Shown here: piece by piece, positions 17,729 through 25,881 of the stretch
Layout: each line of letters starts with the position of its first letter
How positions within the stretch are numbered: the stretch's first letter is position 1
The notes under the pieces: generated by a model
The model's input: only the letters and a program-made list of their open reading frames with translations
Database searches by the model: none
What the model was told of the DNA's origin: nothing
Position numbers and translations under genes: made by a program
Assembly (NCBI RefSeq): GCF_019801175.1
Contig: NZ_JAHVJR010000001.1
Span: 1,674,001 to 1,738,000, forward strand
Reading direction: 5' to 3'
Source: Vannielia litorea
GTDB lineage: Bacteria > Pseudomonadota > Alphaproteobacteria > Rhodobacterales > Rhodobacteraceae
DNA length: 64,000 nucleotides

Positions 17729-17842
17729 GTGGAATACGGTATCAGCACTATTCTTGTGCTCACCCTTCTGGGGCTCGTCTTCTCCATTGCCGTCATCGAT
17801 GACACGGATGACGACCGTTCCCTCGATCAAGAAAGCCTCTGA
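17729..17842 (+). CDS. Putative 37-residue membrane peptide
   Basis: A short frame from a GTG at 17729 encodes a single hydrophobic helix (ISTILVLTLLGLVFSIAVID) followed by an acidic tail (DDTDDDRSLDQESL). The composition is that of a small single-span membrane protein rather than GC-rich noise. It ends 7 bases before the glycosyltransferase start. The ribosome site is weak (AGGCAGGCA). The coding assignment is tentative. Confidence 0.5.
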   Translation: MEYGISTILVLTLLGLVFSIAVIDDTDDDRSLDQESL

Positions 17843-17849
17843 CGTTGCC

Positions 17850-20150
17850 ATGAACGCCCCGCGTCGCGGCACCACCCCCGACGCCCTCTCGTCGCACATC
17901 CGCAAGAGCCTCAAACCGCAGGGCTGCGCGCTCACAGTCATCTTGCCGTTCTACGACGAAACCGCCTTCCTCGCCGCCGCCCTGCGCTCCATCCGGGCCC
18001 AACGGATCGAAGGGGTGGAAGTGATCGTGGTCAATGACAACCCCGAGCGCTTCAGCCGCGACGAGGTGGCCGAGCTCGCCGCCACCGGCTGGCCCGCGCC
18101 CGAGGGCAAAAGCCCGGTCACCGTGCTCCGCCACGAGGCCAACCGCGGCCTCTCTGCTGCCCGCAACACCGGCCTCGCCGCCGCCAACGGCGATGTCATC
18201 GCCTTCCTCGATTCCGACGACTACTACGTAACAGACGGGCTATCCGCCCAGTTGGACCTCGCCCGCCGCACCGGTGCCGATATCACCCACGCCCCCTGCT
18301 ACCTCTCCGACCCCGGCAGCCCCGGTCTCTCGGTCCTGCACCGCGACGAGGCCTTGCACATGGAGCCCCGCGTGACCGACGGCCTGCGTGACGCCGAGGA
18401 GGCGCAATTCATCGTCTCGTCGTGGTCCTCGCTCTACGCCAGCCGATTTCTGGAAGACAACGCGCTGCGCTTCGACGAGGCTCAGCCCCGCTTCGAAGAT
18501 CGGCTCTTCGTGCTCCAAACCACCACCCGCGCCCGCAAGATCGCCTATCTCGGCCAGCCCACACGGGTCTGGCGGCGACGGGCCGGGTCGATCTCCGTGA
18601 CCAAGGTCACGCCAGAAACCCTCCGCCTTCAGGTGCAACTGCTGGAGAAATGCCTCGCCGTCATTCGCGCCGAGGTCGCCGCCGGGCATCTCCCGCCCCG
18701 GTTCGAAAAGCGCGAACTCTTCAACTGCGTCTCCCGCCTGATCTGGGACATGGAGCTGATCCCGATGCTGGCCGCAGCTCCGGATAACGCGCAAACCGCC
18801 GACCTTGGCCCCCGCGTGCAAGCCCTTCTGGGCGAGGACAGCTTCGCCAATAGCTTCTTCGACGATCCGATGGTCGTCAAAACCTCCCGCGTGGGCATGA
18901 AAACCCGGCGCGGGCGGATCACCCGGCTCGATTTCTTCGAGCTGCACCGGATGATGCGCGAGGGCGACTGGCCCGGTGCCGCCGCCCTTCTGGCCGCCCG
19001 CGCGCCCACGCCTGCGAAACCCGCCATGCCCTGCCCGCCCTTGCCCGGCCGCTTGGTGCTGCATCTCGGTCTGCACAAGACCGGCACCACCTTTCTCCAG
19101 CACGCCCTGCTCAGCCGCCGCGAGGCGCTGGCGGAGGCGGGCGTGCTCCTGCCCGAAACCGGCCTCGCCGAGCCAGACGCCGCCCGCCCCCGCCCTGGCG
19201 GATTCCCCGGCCATCAGGGCCTGCTGGCCGCACACCGCGCTGGCGACGACAACACATGGAGGGCGCTCTACCGCGAGATCATCGGCGCGGGCTGCGCCAC
19301 CACTCTGATCTCCTGCGAGAACATGCTCCTGCCCACCGATGCCGCCCGCGCCGAGATGATCCCGGCGCTGATGGCCCGGCTTTCGGGCTTCAAGCAGGTG
19401 GAACTGGTCGGTTTCGGCCGCCGCGCCGATGCCTATGCCGAGGCGCTCTACAAGGAATGGGTCACCGACGGTGGCCGCGGCGGGGCGCGCACGATCGCCG
19501 AGTTCCTCGTCGACCACGCCAGCACGCTCACCGACTGGCCTGCGCTCTTTTCGCCCTGGGAGGCCGCCGCCGGGGTGCAAGTCAAGCTGGCCGATTTCGA
19601 CCGGCTGAAAACCGAAGGCCGGCTCTGGAGCGGCTTCTGCGACCTCGCCGGCCTGCCGGGCGGCCTGCCCGCCCCCTCCGGCCTGCCGCGCTACCCCTCA
19701 CCCGACCGCGAGAGCACCGAGCTGATCCGCCTCGTGAACCTGCTGACCCCAGACCGTGACACCCGCCGCGAGATCATCCGCGGCTACTTCGCCCTCAACA
19801 CTGCCCCGCGTGACCGCGCAAGCCTTCTGCCCCCAGCCGACCGCATTGCGCTGCTTGAGCAATTCCTCGCCACCAGCGCGCCATGGGCCGCAGAGCGCGG
19901 CTATAGTGCCGACATTGCCGGATTGATCGCCGCACTTGAGGGTGATGGCTGGCACCCCACCAAACCCATCGACCCGGCACGCCTCGCAGACCTGCTCCAC
20001 GCCGGCACCGCCAGCCCCGGCCTGATGACAGGCGGCACCGCCACCGCCCCCGGCACCCTCCCTGCCCCACCCAGGCCCGCCCCGCGCGATCCCAAGCTCG
20101 TCATTCGCCTTCGCCCCTGGGCCCGCCGCCTGCTGTCACGCTGGCTCTGA
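17850..20150 (+). CDS. Glycosyltransferase family 2 / sulfotransferase-like fusion protein
   Basis: 766 residues from the ATG at 17850. Residues ~30-250 are a GT-A (family 2) domain: TVILPFYDETAFLAAALRSI, VIVVNDNPE and the metal-site AFLDSDDYY. Residues ~400-700 begin HLGLHKTGTTFLQ (His at 405), the 5'-phosphosulfate loop pattern of sulfotransferase-like proteins common in marine Rhodobacteraceae. The C-terminus is Pro/Ala-rich and ends in a basic segment (RLRPWARRLLSRWL). The likely role is to add a sugar and modify the same or a related surface glycan. Sulfate transfer itself is unproven. Confidence 0.85.
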   Translation: MNAPRRGTTPDALSSHIRKSLKPQGCALTVILPFYDETAFLAAALRSIRAQRIEGVEVIVVNDNPERFSRDEVAELAATGWPAPEGKSPVTVLRHEANRGLSAARNTGLAAANGDVIAFLDSDDYYVTDGLSAQLDLARRTGADITHAPCYLSDPGSPGLSVLHRDEALHMEPRVTDGLRDAEEAQFIVSSWSSLYASRFLEDNALRFDEAQPRFEDRLFVLQTTTRARKIAYLGQPTRVWRRRAGSISVTKVTPETLRLQVQLLEKCLAVIRAEVAAGHLPPRFEKRELFNCVSRLIWDMELIPMLAAAPDNAQTADLGPRVQALLGEDSFANSFFDDPMVVKTSRVGMKTRRGRITRLDFFELHRMMREGDWPGAAALLAARAPTPAKPAMPCPPLPGRLVLHLGLHKTGTTFLQHALLSRREALAEAGVLLPETGLAEPDAARPRPGGFPGHQGLLAAHRAGDDNTWRALYREIIGAGCATTLISCENMLLPTDAARAEMIPALMARLSGFKQVELVGFGRRADAYAEALYKEWVTDGGRGGARTIAEFLVDHASTLTDWPALFSPWEAAAGVQVKLADFDRLKTEGRLWSGFCDLAGLPGGLPAPSGLPRYPSPDRESTELIRLVNLLTPDRDTRREIIRGYFALNTAPRDRASLLPPADRIALLEQFLATSAPWAAERGYSADIAGLIAALEGDGWHPTKPIDPARLADLLHAGTASPGLMTGGTATAPGTLPAPPRPAPRDPKLVIRLRPWARRLLSRWL

Positions 20151-20298
20151 CCTCCGGGTTTGCGCTGGCCTCATCAGTCCGGCCGCCACCTATTTGCCTC
20201 ACCTTCCCCACCCGCGCAGCGAAACGCCGTTCCGCACCCCCTTTCCTCCGCCGCCCAATCCGTTACCTTGCGCCCCGAACCATCGGGAGGAGACGCAA

Positions 20299-21486
20299 AT
20301 GTCCGACAAAGCCACATTCACCTGGGAAGATCCCTTCCACCTCGATGACCAGCTGGGTGAGGACGAGCGCATGCTCTCCCGCGCCGCCGCCGAGTTTGCC
20401 CAGGCCGAGCTGGCCCCCCGGATCGTCGAGGCCTACCGCGAGGCCACCGTCGCGCCCGAGCTTTTCCCGCTCATGGGCGCCGCCGGTCTGCTCGGCGTGA
20501 CCATCCCCGAGGAATACGGCGGCCTCGGCGCCTCCTACACATCATACGGCCTGATCGCCCGCGAGGTGGAGCGCGTCGACTCGGGCTACCGCTCCATGAT
20601 GTCGGTGCAGAGTTCCCTCGTGATCCACCCGATCAACGCCTACGGCTCCGACGAGCAGCGCAAAAAGTACCTGCCCGGCCTCTGCTCCGGCGAGCTGATC
20701 GGCTGCTTCGGCCTGACCGAGCCCGATGCCGGCTCCGACCCCGGCGGCATGAAAACCCGCGCCGAGAAAACCGCCACCGGCTACAAGCTCACCGGCTCCA
20801 AGATGTGGATCTCCAACGCCCCCATCGCAGATGTCTTCGTGGTCTGGGCCAAGTCCGAGGAGCATGGCGGCAAGATCAAGGGCTTCGTGCTGGAGAAAGG
20901 CATGAAAGGCCTTTCCGCGCCCAAGATCGGCGGAAAACTCAGCCTGCGCGCCTCCGTCACCGGCGAGATCGTGATGGATGGCGTCGAAGTCGGCGATGAT
21001 GCGCTGTTGCCCAACGCCGAGGGCCTATCCGGCCCCTTCGGCTGCCTCAACCGTGCGCGCTTCGGCATCGCCTGGGGCGCGATGGGCGCCGCCGAATTCT
21101 GCTGGCACGCCGCACGGCAATACGGCCTCGACCGCAAGCAATTCGGCAAGCCGCTGGCGGGCACCCAGCTCTTCCAGCTCAAGCTCGCCAATATGCAAAC
21201 CGAGATCGCCCTCGGCCTGCAAGGCGCCCTCCGCGCCGCCCAGCTCTTCGACGGTTCCGGCTGCCCGCCCGAGCTGATCTCCCTGATGAAGCGCAACAAC
21301 TGCGGCAAGGCGCTCGAGATCGCCCGCATCGCGCGTGACATGCATGGCGGCAACGGCATTTCCGAGGAGTTCCAGGTCATGCGCCACGCCGCCAACCTCG
21401 AAACGGTCAACACCTACGAGGGCACCCACGACATCCACGCATTGATCCTCGGGCGTGCACAAACCGGCCTCCAAGCGTTCTTCTAG
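20299..21486 (+). CDS. gcdH: Glutaryl-CoA dehydrogenase
   Basis: 395 residues from the ATG at 20299, with GGAGGAG 8 bases upstream. It is an FAD acyl-CoA dehydrogenase that oxidises and decarboxylates glutaryl-CoA to crotonyl-CoA in lysine/tryptophan breakdown. Family marks are FHLDDQLGEDERMLSRAA, TIPEEYGGLGASY, FGLTEPDAGSDPGGMKTRA, and the C-terminal TVNTYEGTHDIHALILGRAQ with the catalytic Glu near residue 374. These phrases, including the Arg in the substrate pocket region, are closer to GcdH than to short-chain enzymes. It appears to be transcribed alone. Confidence 0.93.
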   Translation: MSDKATFTWEDPFHLDDQLGEDERMLSRAAAEFAQAELAPRIVEAYREATVAPELFPLMGAAGLLGVTIPEEYGGLGASYTSYGLIAREVERVDSGYRSMMSVQSSLVIHPINAYGSDEQRKKYLPGLCSGELIGCFGLTEPDAGSDPGGMKTRAEKTATGYKLTGSKMWISNAPIADVFVVWAKSEEHGGKIKGFVLEKGMKGLSAPKIGGKLSLRASVTGEIVMDGVEVGDDALLPNAEGLSGPFGCLNRARFGIAWGAMGAAEFCWHAARQYGLDRKQFGKPLAGTQLFQLKLANMQTEIALGLQGALRAAQLFDGSGCPPELISLMKRNNCGKALEIARIARDMHGGNGISEEFQVMRHAANLETVNTYEGTHDIHALILGRAQTGLQAFF

Positions 21487-21583
21487 CGCTCATTCGGAAA
21501 CAGCGCTTGCAGGCGATGGATTCCGATCCGCTTAGGTTTTATGGTTATCCCCGGAAGCGCACGTGGGGTGCGCCGGGGCTGCC

Positions 21584-22567
21584 ATGACCCAGACGGAAGA
21601 ATCCACTCGCCGCGCCCGCTGGCGCGTGACGCTCGACGCACATGGCGCCGAGCAGGGGGCCCATCTGCGCCTCGGCGAAGACCACGGCGCGCTCTTCACC
21701 GAAGATGGCGAGACCCTGCTCGTCACCTTCGAGATGGCCGAAACGATCCGCGACAACGGTCAAGGCGCCCTACCTTACGGCCTCCAGATCGCCGGGCGTG
21801 AAGGCTGCTCGCAGCTCTGCCTCTATTCCGAGACCGATGGCTTCTTCCGGGTGCCGGAGGTGTTCGACTATTTCGACGGGCTGGTCGACGAGGGCTTCTT
21901 CGACGAGTTCGACCGGGTCGTGTTTTACGGCTGCGGCCCTTGCGGCTACGCGGCAGCGGCCTTTTCGGTCTGTGCGCCCTTCTCCACCGCCGTCCTTCTG
22001 GCCCCGTTGGCCACCCTACACCCGCCCCTCACTCGTTGGGACAACCGCTACCCCGCGATGCGGCGCACCGATTTCACCCGCCGCTACGGCTACGCCCCCG
22101 CCATGCTGGAGGCCGCCGAAGCCGCTTTCATCGTCTACAACCCCGCCAACACCAAGGACGCGGTCCACGCCTCGCTCTTCCGCTCGCCCAATGTCACCCC
22201 GTTGCCCACACGCTGGCTAGGCAATCGGCTGGACTCCGACCTCGAAGACATGGGCGTGCTGGAGCCGATGCTCCGCGCAGCCACCCGTGGCAAGCTGACG
22301 CCAGAGGGCTTCGCCAAGCTCTACCGGTCACGTCACCGGTTCGGTCCATGGCTGCGCCGCTTCGTCGGCGAGCTTGCCGCCACCGAAAGGCCCTGGCTCA
22401 CCGGGCTGGCCGCGCGCGCCGCGCTCGCCCGCTTCGACTGGCCGCGCTTCCGCGATGCTTTCGCCGCCTCCAGCGAGGCGTTGGCCAAGTCCGGGCGCAG
22501 CCTGCCCCCGCCCGGCCCCGAGCCAGACCCTGACAGCCCGCAAAAACAGAAAGAGGCCGCCGAATAA
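21584..22567 (+). CDS. Conserved hypothetical protein with GCGPCG motif
   Basis: 327 residues from the ATG at 21584 (MTQTEES). Not assigned. The middle has RVVFYGCGPCGYAAAAFSV, a beta-strand/turn/helix reminiscent of an alpha/beta-hydrolase elbow but with a CxxC in place of the usual Ser. LLAPLATLHPPLTRWDNRYP follows. The C-terminal third is Arg-rich and helical, ending in a charged Pro/Lys/Glu tail. No signal peptide or membrane span is seen. Similar Roseobacter proteins exist to my recollection but without a proven role. Confidence 0.8.
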   Translation: MTQTEESTRRARWRVTLDAHGAEQGAHLRLGEDHGALFTEDGETLLVTFEMAETIRDNGQGALPYGLQIAGREGCSQLCLYSETDGFFRVPEVFDYFDGLVDEGFFDEFDRVVFYGCGPCGYAAAAFSVCAPFSTAVLLAPLATLHPPLTRWDNRYPAMRRTDFTRRYGYAPAMLEAAEAAFIVYNPANTKDAVHASLFRSPNVTPLPTRWLGNRLDSDLEDMGVLEPMLRAATRGKLTPEGFAKLYRSRHRFGPWLRRFVGELAATERPWLTGLAARAALARFDWPRFRDAFAASSEALAKSGRSLPPPGPEPDPDSPQKQKEAAE

Positions 22568-22642
22568 ACGGCAGCCTCCTTGCGTCCGTCCCTCCCGGAA
22601 CAGGCGGGCGTTGCACGCGGGCTCTGCGCCCGCAGGCAGCAC

Positions 22643-22870
22643 TTACACGTAGTAGATGTCGCGGAACACGTGGCGCACGATGTCTTCGCGCTTCAGGCCA
22701 CGGGCGTCGAGTTGCTCGTCGCTCATCTCGCTCAGGCGCTTCACCGCCTTCATCCGCGGGTTGGCCTCGGCCATCGCCACGAGGGCGGTCAGAACACGGT
22801 CAAAACCGGCACCCACACGGGCCATGAAACCGGGGCGGGCGAATTGAATGTCAGTTGCTTGCGTTGCCAT
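22643..22870 (-). CDS. DUF1127-family small protein
   Basis: 75 residues from the ATG at 22870, with a strong AGGAGG 7 bases upstream. The C-terminal ~45 residues carry the DUF1127 pattern: basic helix, then LSEMSDEQLDARGLKREDIV. Short DUF1127 proteins in alphaproteobacteria are linked to RNA turnover, phosphate and carbon stress. Those roles are known only for a few members and are not transferred here. It is separated from both neighbours and has a 168-base upstream gap, so it is probably a single-gene unit. Confidence 0.85.
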   Translation of the reverse strand: MATQATDIQFARPGFMARVGAGFDRVLTALVAMAEANPRMKAVKRLSEMSDEQLDARGLKREDIVRHVFRDIYYV

Positions 22871-23038
22871 CTGGAAACCTCCTGGAACTGCTTTGTCTCT
22901 GTGGTTTCCTCCCTTGCCTTCAACATAGGCTGCCAAGTGACTGATCCACCACAGACAATCCCGCATGCCCGGGTTGCGCCTGCTGCAACGCAGAAAGTTT
23001 GAGGAGAGAAATGCCGCAGGCGCGAAGGCGCGGTCAGA

Positions 23039-23659
23039 TTACTGCGGCAGCGCCTTGAAGAGCTCGACGATCCGGTAGATGTCCGGCGCCCCGCCCAGCT
23101 CGCCCGCGCCAAGAAACAGCGAGATCCCGAACTCCGGCAGGTAGTCGAGATACTCCACCTCCGAGGCCTCGCCGCCGTAGGTATAGGTCATCCGCACCGG
23201 AATCGCCTGCACAGCGCAGTCGCCATAGAGCACCTGCCGCATCAAGCTGGTCTCGATCAGCACGGTGATCGCCGTCTCTGCGCCTGTCGCATCCACTTCG
23301 GTGCCAGCAAGTTCCAGCCGCCGCCCTTCAGCCACTGGAAAGGCCTGCTCCGTGCCCTCGAACCGTGTATCGACAACGGTGCTCTCCACCGGCGCGCCGT
23401 TTTCGATGTCATGGCTCTCTTCCACCAGCAGCCCGCCGGTGGAACGAACGAAGAAGCCGGTGTTGTCATCAAAGAGCGTGGTTTCCATCACCTCCCCCGG
23501 CGCCGCGCCGGGGCGAAAGGTGGTAACCCCGCCGCTGTCATCCCGCAGGGAAATGCCATCCGCGAGGTCTCCGGGCTGCGGGCAGTCGGCCGACACGGGC
23601 GCCGCCAGCCCGGCGCACGCTCCACCCGCCGCAAGCAATAATCTGACCGAAATCGCCAT
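23039..23659 (-). CDS. Secreted hypothetical protein
   Basis: 206 residues from the ATG at 23659, with GGGGAG 8 bases upstream. A signal peptide (ISVRLLLAAGGACAGLAAPVSA) precedes DCPQPGDLADG. The mature part is beta-rich with two further features: DCAVQAIPVRMTYTYGGEAS and LPEFGISLFLGAGELGG. A pair of Cys could form a disulfide in the periplasm. Function not recognised. It is divergent from the 63-residue ORF at 23775. Confidence 0.8.
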   Translation of the reverse strand: MAISVRLLLAAGGACAGLAAPVSADCPQPGDLADGISLRDDSGGVTTFRPGAAPGEVMETTLFDDNTGFFVRSTGGLLVEESHDIENGAPVESTVVDTRFEGTEQAFPVAEGRRLELAGTEVDATGAETAITVLIETSLMRQVLYGDCAVQAIPVRMTYTYGGEASEVEYLDYLPEFGISLFLGAGELGGAPDIYRIVELFKALPQ

Positions 23660-23774
23660 CGTAACCGCTCCCCAAGCGCTTTGGCCGCTGCCAAGTGTCA
23701 CACAATCCCTACGCTCCCTTGCGGAAATGCCGAAGGTGCAGGCATATGGCAAGAGTTTCGTGGTATGGTGGGGC

Positions 23775-23966
23775 ATGTCGAACGATCAAGGCAATTCAGA
23801 CCGCGGCAGCAAGCCGCCCGGGGCCGATGGGCCCTCTGTGGTTTTCCTGCGATTTCCGGATCTTTCGCAGCTTCCGCCGGACGAATGGTTCGAGGATGAA
23901 GAGGGCGAAGAGGCCGTGAAGCTGGAAGAGGCCCGCCGCCAGCGCAGGCTCAGCGCACGGAGCTGA
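23775..23966 (+). CDS. Small acidic hypothetical protein
   Basis: 63 residues from the ATG at 23775. The middle, VVFLRFPDLSQLPPDEWFED, looks like real protein sequence, and a charged tail follows (EEGEEAVKLEEARRQRR). No membrane segment is present. The ribosome site is weak (GGTGGGG). The frame stays open upstream into the opposite gene, but that part is low-complexity. Function unknown. Confidence 0.6.
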   Translation: MSNDQGNSDRGSKPPGADGPSVVFLRFPDLSQLPPDEWFEDEEGEEAVKLEEARRQRRLSARS

Positions 23967-24003
23967 CCGCGCCGCGCCGTCGCTTCGCGTGGTGGCTCGG
24001 GCC

Positions 24004-24432
24004 CTACTCCGCCATCCGGTGTTTCAACCCAGCGCCCAACCGCGCCCGCGCCATGCGGCGTCTGCCGCCATGCAGGGTGCGAATGCGTTGCAGCCGCCTC
24101 AGGTTGCGCGCTGTGGTATAGCGCAGCGGGTGCATCATCGCCCGCCAGATCTCATCGGGCCGCCGCCCGCTGAGCGCCAGCATCGCCCCGGCAATCGCCG
24201 CCGCCGAGAATGCCGTGCTCTTTTCCAGAAACATCCGGTGCACCTCGTCCCGCCCTCGCGGCTCGAGGCCCGAAAACCCCATCAACCGGTGCGAGATGAC
24301 AGATTGGCTCTCCGCCACCAGCCACGCGGCCTGAAGGCCGGTGGACCAGACCTCCAGCGCCAGCCGCTCGGGCCGGACGGTCGAAAGGCTTGGCCACGAC
24401 GGGTCAGCCTGTGTGGGGATGTAGGGGGCCAG
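24004..24432 (-). CDS. Small phasin-like/'antifreeze'-type hypothetical protein, probable CTG start
   Basis: The frame is open from 24490 but has no in-frame ATG or TTG. The only GTG (24318) would remove a well-ordered part (RPERLALEVWSTGLQAAW). AAGGAG at 24445-24440 stands 7 bases before a CTG at 24432, giving 142 residues. The sequence has an amphipathic helix (AESQSVISHRLMGFSGL), EKSTAFSAAAIAGAMLAL, and a basic C-terminus. It looks related to the N-terminus of the next gene upstream. Annotation pipelines would probably choose 24318 (104 residues). The exact start is uncertain. Confidence 0.65.
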   Translation of the reverse strand: MAPYIPTQADPSWPSLSTVRPERLALEVWSTGLQAAWLVAESQSVISHRLMGFSGLEPRGRDEVHRMFLEKSTAFSAAAIAGAMLALSGRRPDEIWRAMMHPLRYTTARNLRRLQRIRTLHGGRRRMARARLGAGLKHRMAE

Positions 24433-24521
24433 TGGGGTGCTCCTTGAAAGGGGAGGCCCAGATGCGGGCCTCCGCCATTGTGGCTGCGGTCATTGCGGGT
24501 CGCGATTCGACCCGATCCGCC

Positions 24522-25469
24522 TCAGCGCGGCTCGAAATCGGGCGCGAGAGTGATCTTGCCTTTGCCGCCCGGACGCCGCGCAGAGCTTTCCGCCTTAGGG
24601 GCCTCCGACGCAGGCTTGGGTGTTTCGGCTTTCGCCTCCTCCACCTTCGGAGCCTCGGCATTCGCTTCGGGAGCGTCGGCCTTGGGCGCGGGCGCTTCAG
24701 CTTTCACGTCCGGCTTCGGCGCTTCATGCTTGGCCTCGGACTTCGACGCTTCCGCATTCGTCTCCGGCGCGGCCTTCGGAGCCTCAACGTTGGCCTCCGC
24801 CACAGGCTTCGCGGCCTCGGGTTTCGCTTCCACCGCAGGCTTCGGCGCCTCCGACTTCACCTCAGTCGCGGGCTTCGGCGCTGCCGTCTTCTTCGCAACC
24901 GCAGGGTTCGGCGCGGCTTTCTTCGCCGCCGTCCGGCGCTTCGGCGCGGCTTTGGCAGCAGGCTTGGCGGGCGCAGCCTTCGGAGTTTCCGGCGCTTTCA
25001 CCGGGGCTTCCGTCTTGGTCTCCACCTTCTCCGCAGCTTTGCTAGCGGGCGTGGCCTTGGCAGCAGGCTTCTTCGCCGCAGGTTTGGGTGCTGCCTTGGT
25101 GGCAGCCGGTTTCGGCGCGGCGGTCTTGGCTGCAGGCTTCTTCGCGGCCGTTTTCTTCGCAACAGCCTTCTTGGCCGCGGGCTTCTTCGCCACCGGTTTC
25201 TTCGCAGCAGGTTTGGCCGGGGCCTCTTCCGCCTTGGGCGCAAGCGGCACAACCTCGGCTGCCGCCTTCTCGGGCGCCTTTGTCTTGGCCGGTGCTTTCG
25301 CCGGGGCTTTGCTCGGCTTCGGCTTGGTCACGATCCGCTCACCGGTGCCGGGCCAGAACTCCATCATGCCAAAGCCCGCGCGGGCCATGTTCACCTGGGT
25401 TTCGATCATCGAACTCCAGAGCACAACGCCATTGCGCCACATGTCGATCGCCGTGAATGCTTGCCGCAT
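24522..25469 (-). CDS. Phasin-like protein with histone-H1-like Lys/Ala/Pro tail
   Basis: 315 residues from the ATG at 25469, with GAGGA 6 bases upstream. Residues 1-45 form an amphipathic, Trp/Met-rich segment (WRNGVVLWSSMIETQVNMAR) of the kind found in phasin-like Roseobacter proteins. Residues ~50-185 are repeats such as KKPAAKKAVAKKTAAKKPAA, rich in Lys, Ala and Pro like histone H1 or AlgP. Residues ~185-300 switch to Glu/Ala/Pro/Lys. It could bind DNA, polyphosphate or polyester granules; the granule link is inferred only from the N-terminus. The small gene at 24004-24432 follows after an 89-base gap. Confidence 0.75.
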   Translation of the reverse strand: MRQAFTAIDMWRNGVVLWSSMIETQVNMARAGFGMMEFWPGTGERIVTKPKPSKAPAKAPAKTKAPEKAAAEVVPLAPKAEEAPAKPAAKKPVAKKPAAKKAVAKKTAAKKPAAKTAAPKPAATKAAPKPAAKKPAAKATPASKAAEKVETKTEAPVKAPETPKAAPAKPAAKAAPKRRTAAKKAAPNPAVAKKTAAPKPATEVKSEAPKPAVEAKPEAAKPVAEANVEAPKAAPETNAEASKSEAKHEAPKPDVKAEAPAPKADAPEANAEAPKVEEAKAETPKPASEAPKAESSARRPGGKGKITLAPDFEPR

Positions 25470-25881
25470 TGGATATCCTCTTTCTGCACTGTCCCCCGGA
25501 GGATCGCCCCAAGGGCCTTCAACCTGGCAAACCTCGCCAGCCCGCCCCCGATCCGGACCGCCCGCTGAAGCACGCACAGCCCGGCAGGCACAAAGGCCAC
25601 CTTCCCGGTCAACCTATACAATTGCTGCACCCGCGAAAAGACCCCATCTCGCCGCAGGCAATCACTTTTAACCTTTTTTCATTGATCTGAACGCAGTTGC
25701 ACAGCAAGCAGGCAACACAAAAATGCCGCAATGCAGCAGGCCCGGCGCGCCCTCCACCCGCCATCCCTGTGAAATCGCTGCACAATCACCGCTACCCCGG
25801 CGTCAGCCCCGTCAACGCCGTCGCCAAACACCCCATTTCGCCCCACTGGCGCCCGTCCGCCTGTCGCGCTATGCCTGCGCC
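25470..25881. other. Intergenic region between divergent phasin-like gene and pyrC
   Basis: 412 bases with no convincing gene; one 62-codon plus-strand frame looks like noise. An A/T-rich island (25664-25690) probably contains promoters. TGCCGCAATGCAGCA at 25724-25738 is a near-palindromic TGC/GCA element. The rest is GC-rich leader sequence for pyrC with no clear ribosome site. Confidence 0.5.

Noticed and set aside
13331..20150. Complete type VI secretion locus
   Set aside because: Only a PAAR protein is present; no tss sheath, baseplate, ClpV, Hcp or VgrG gene is seen.
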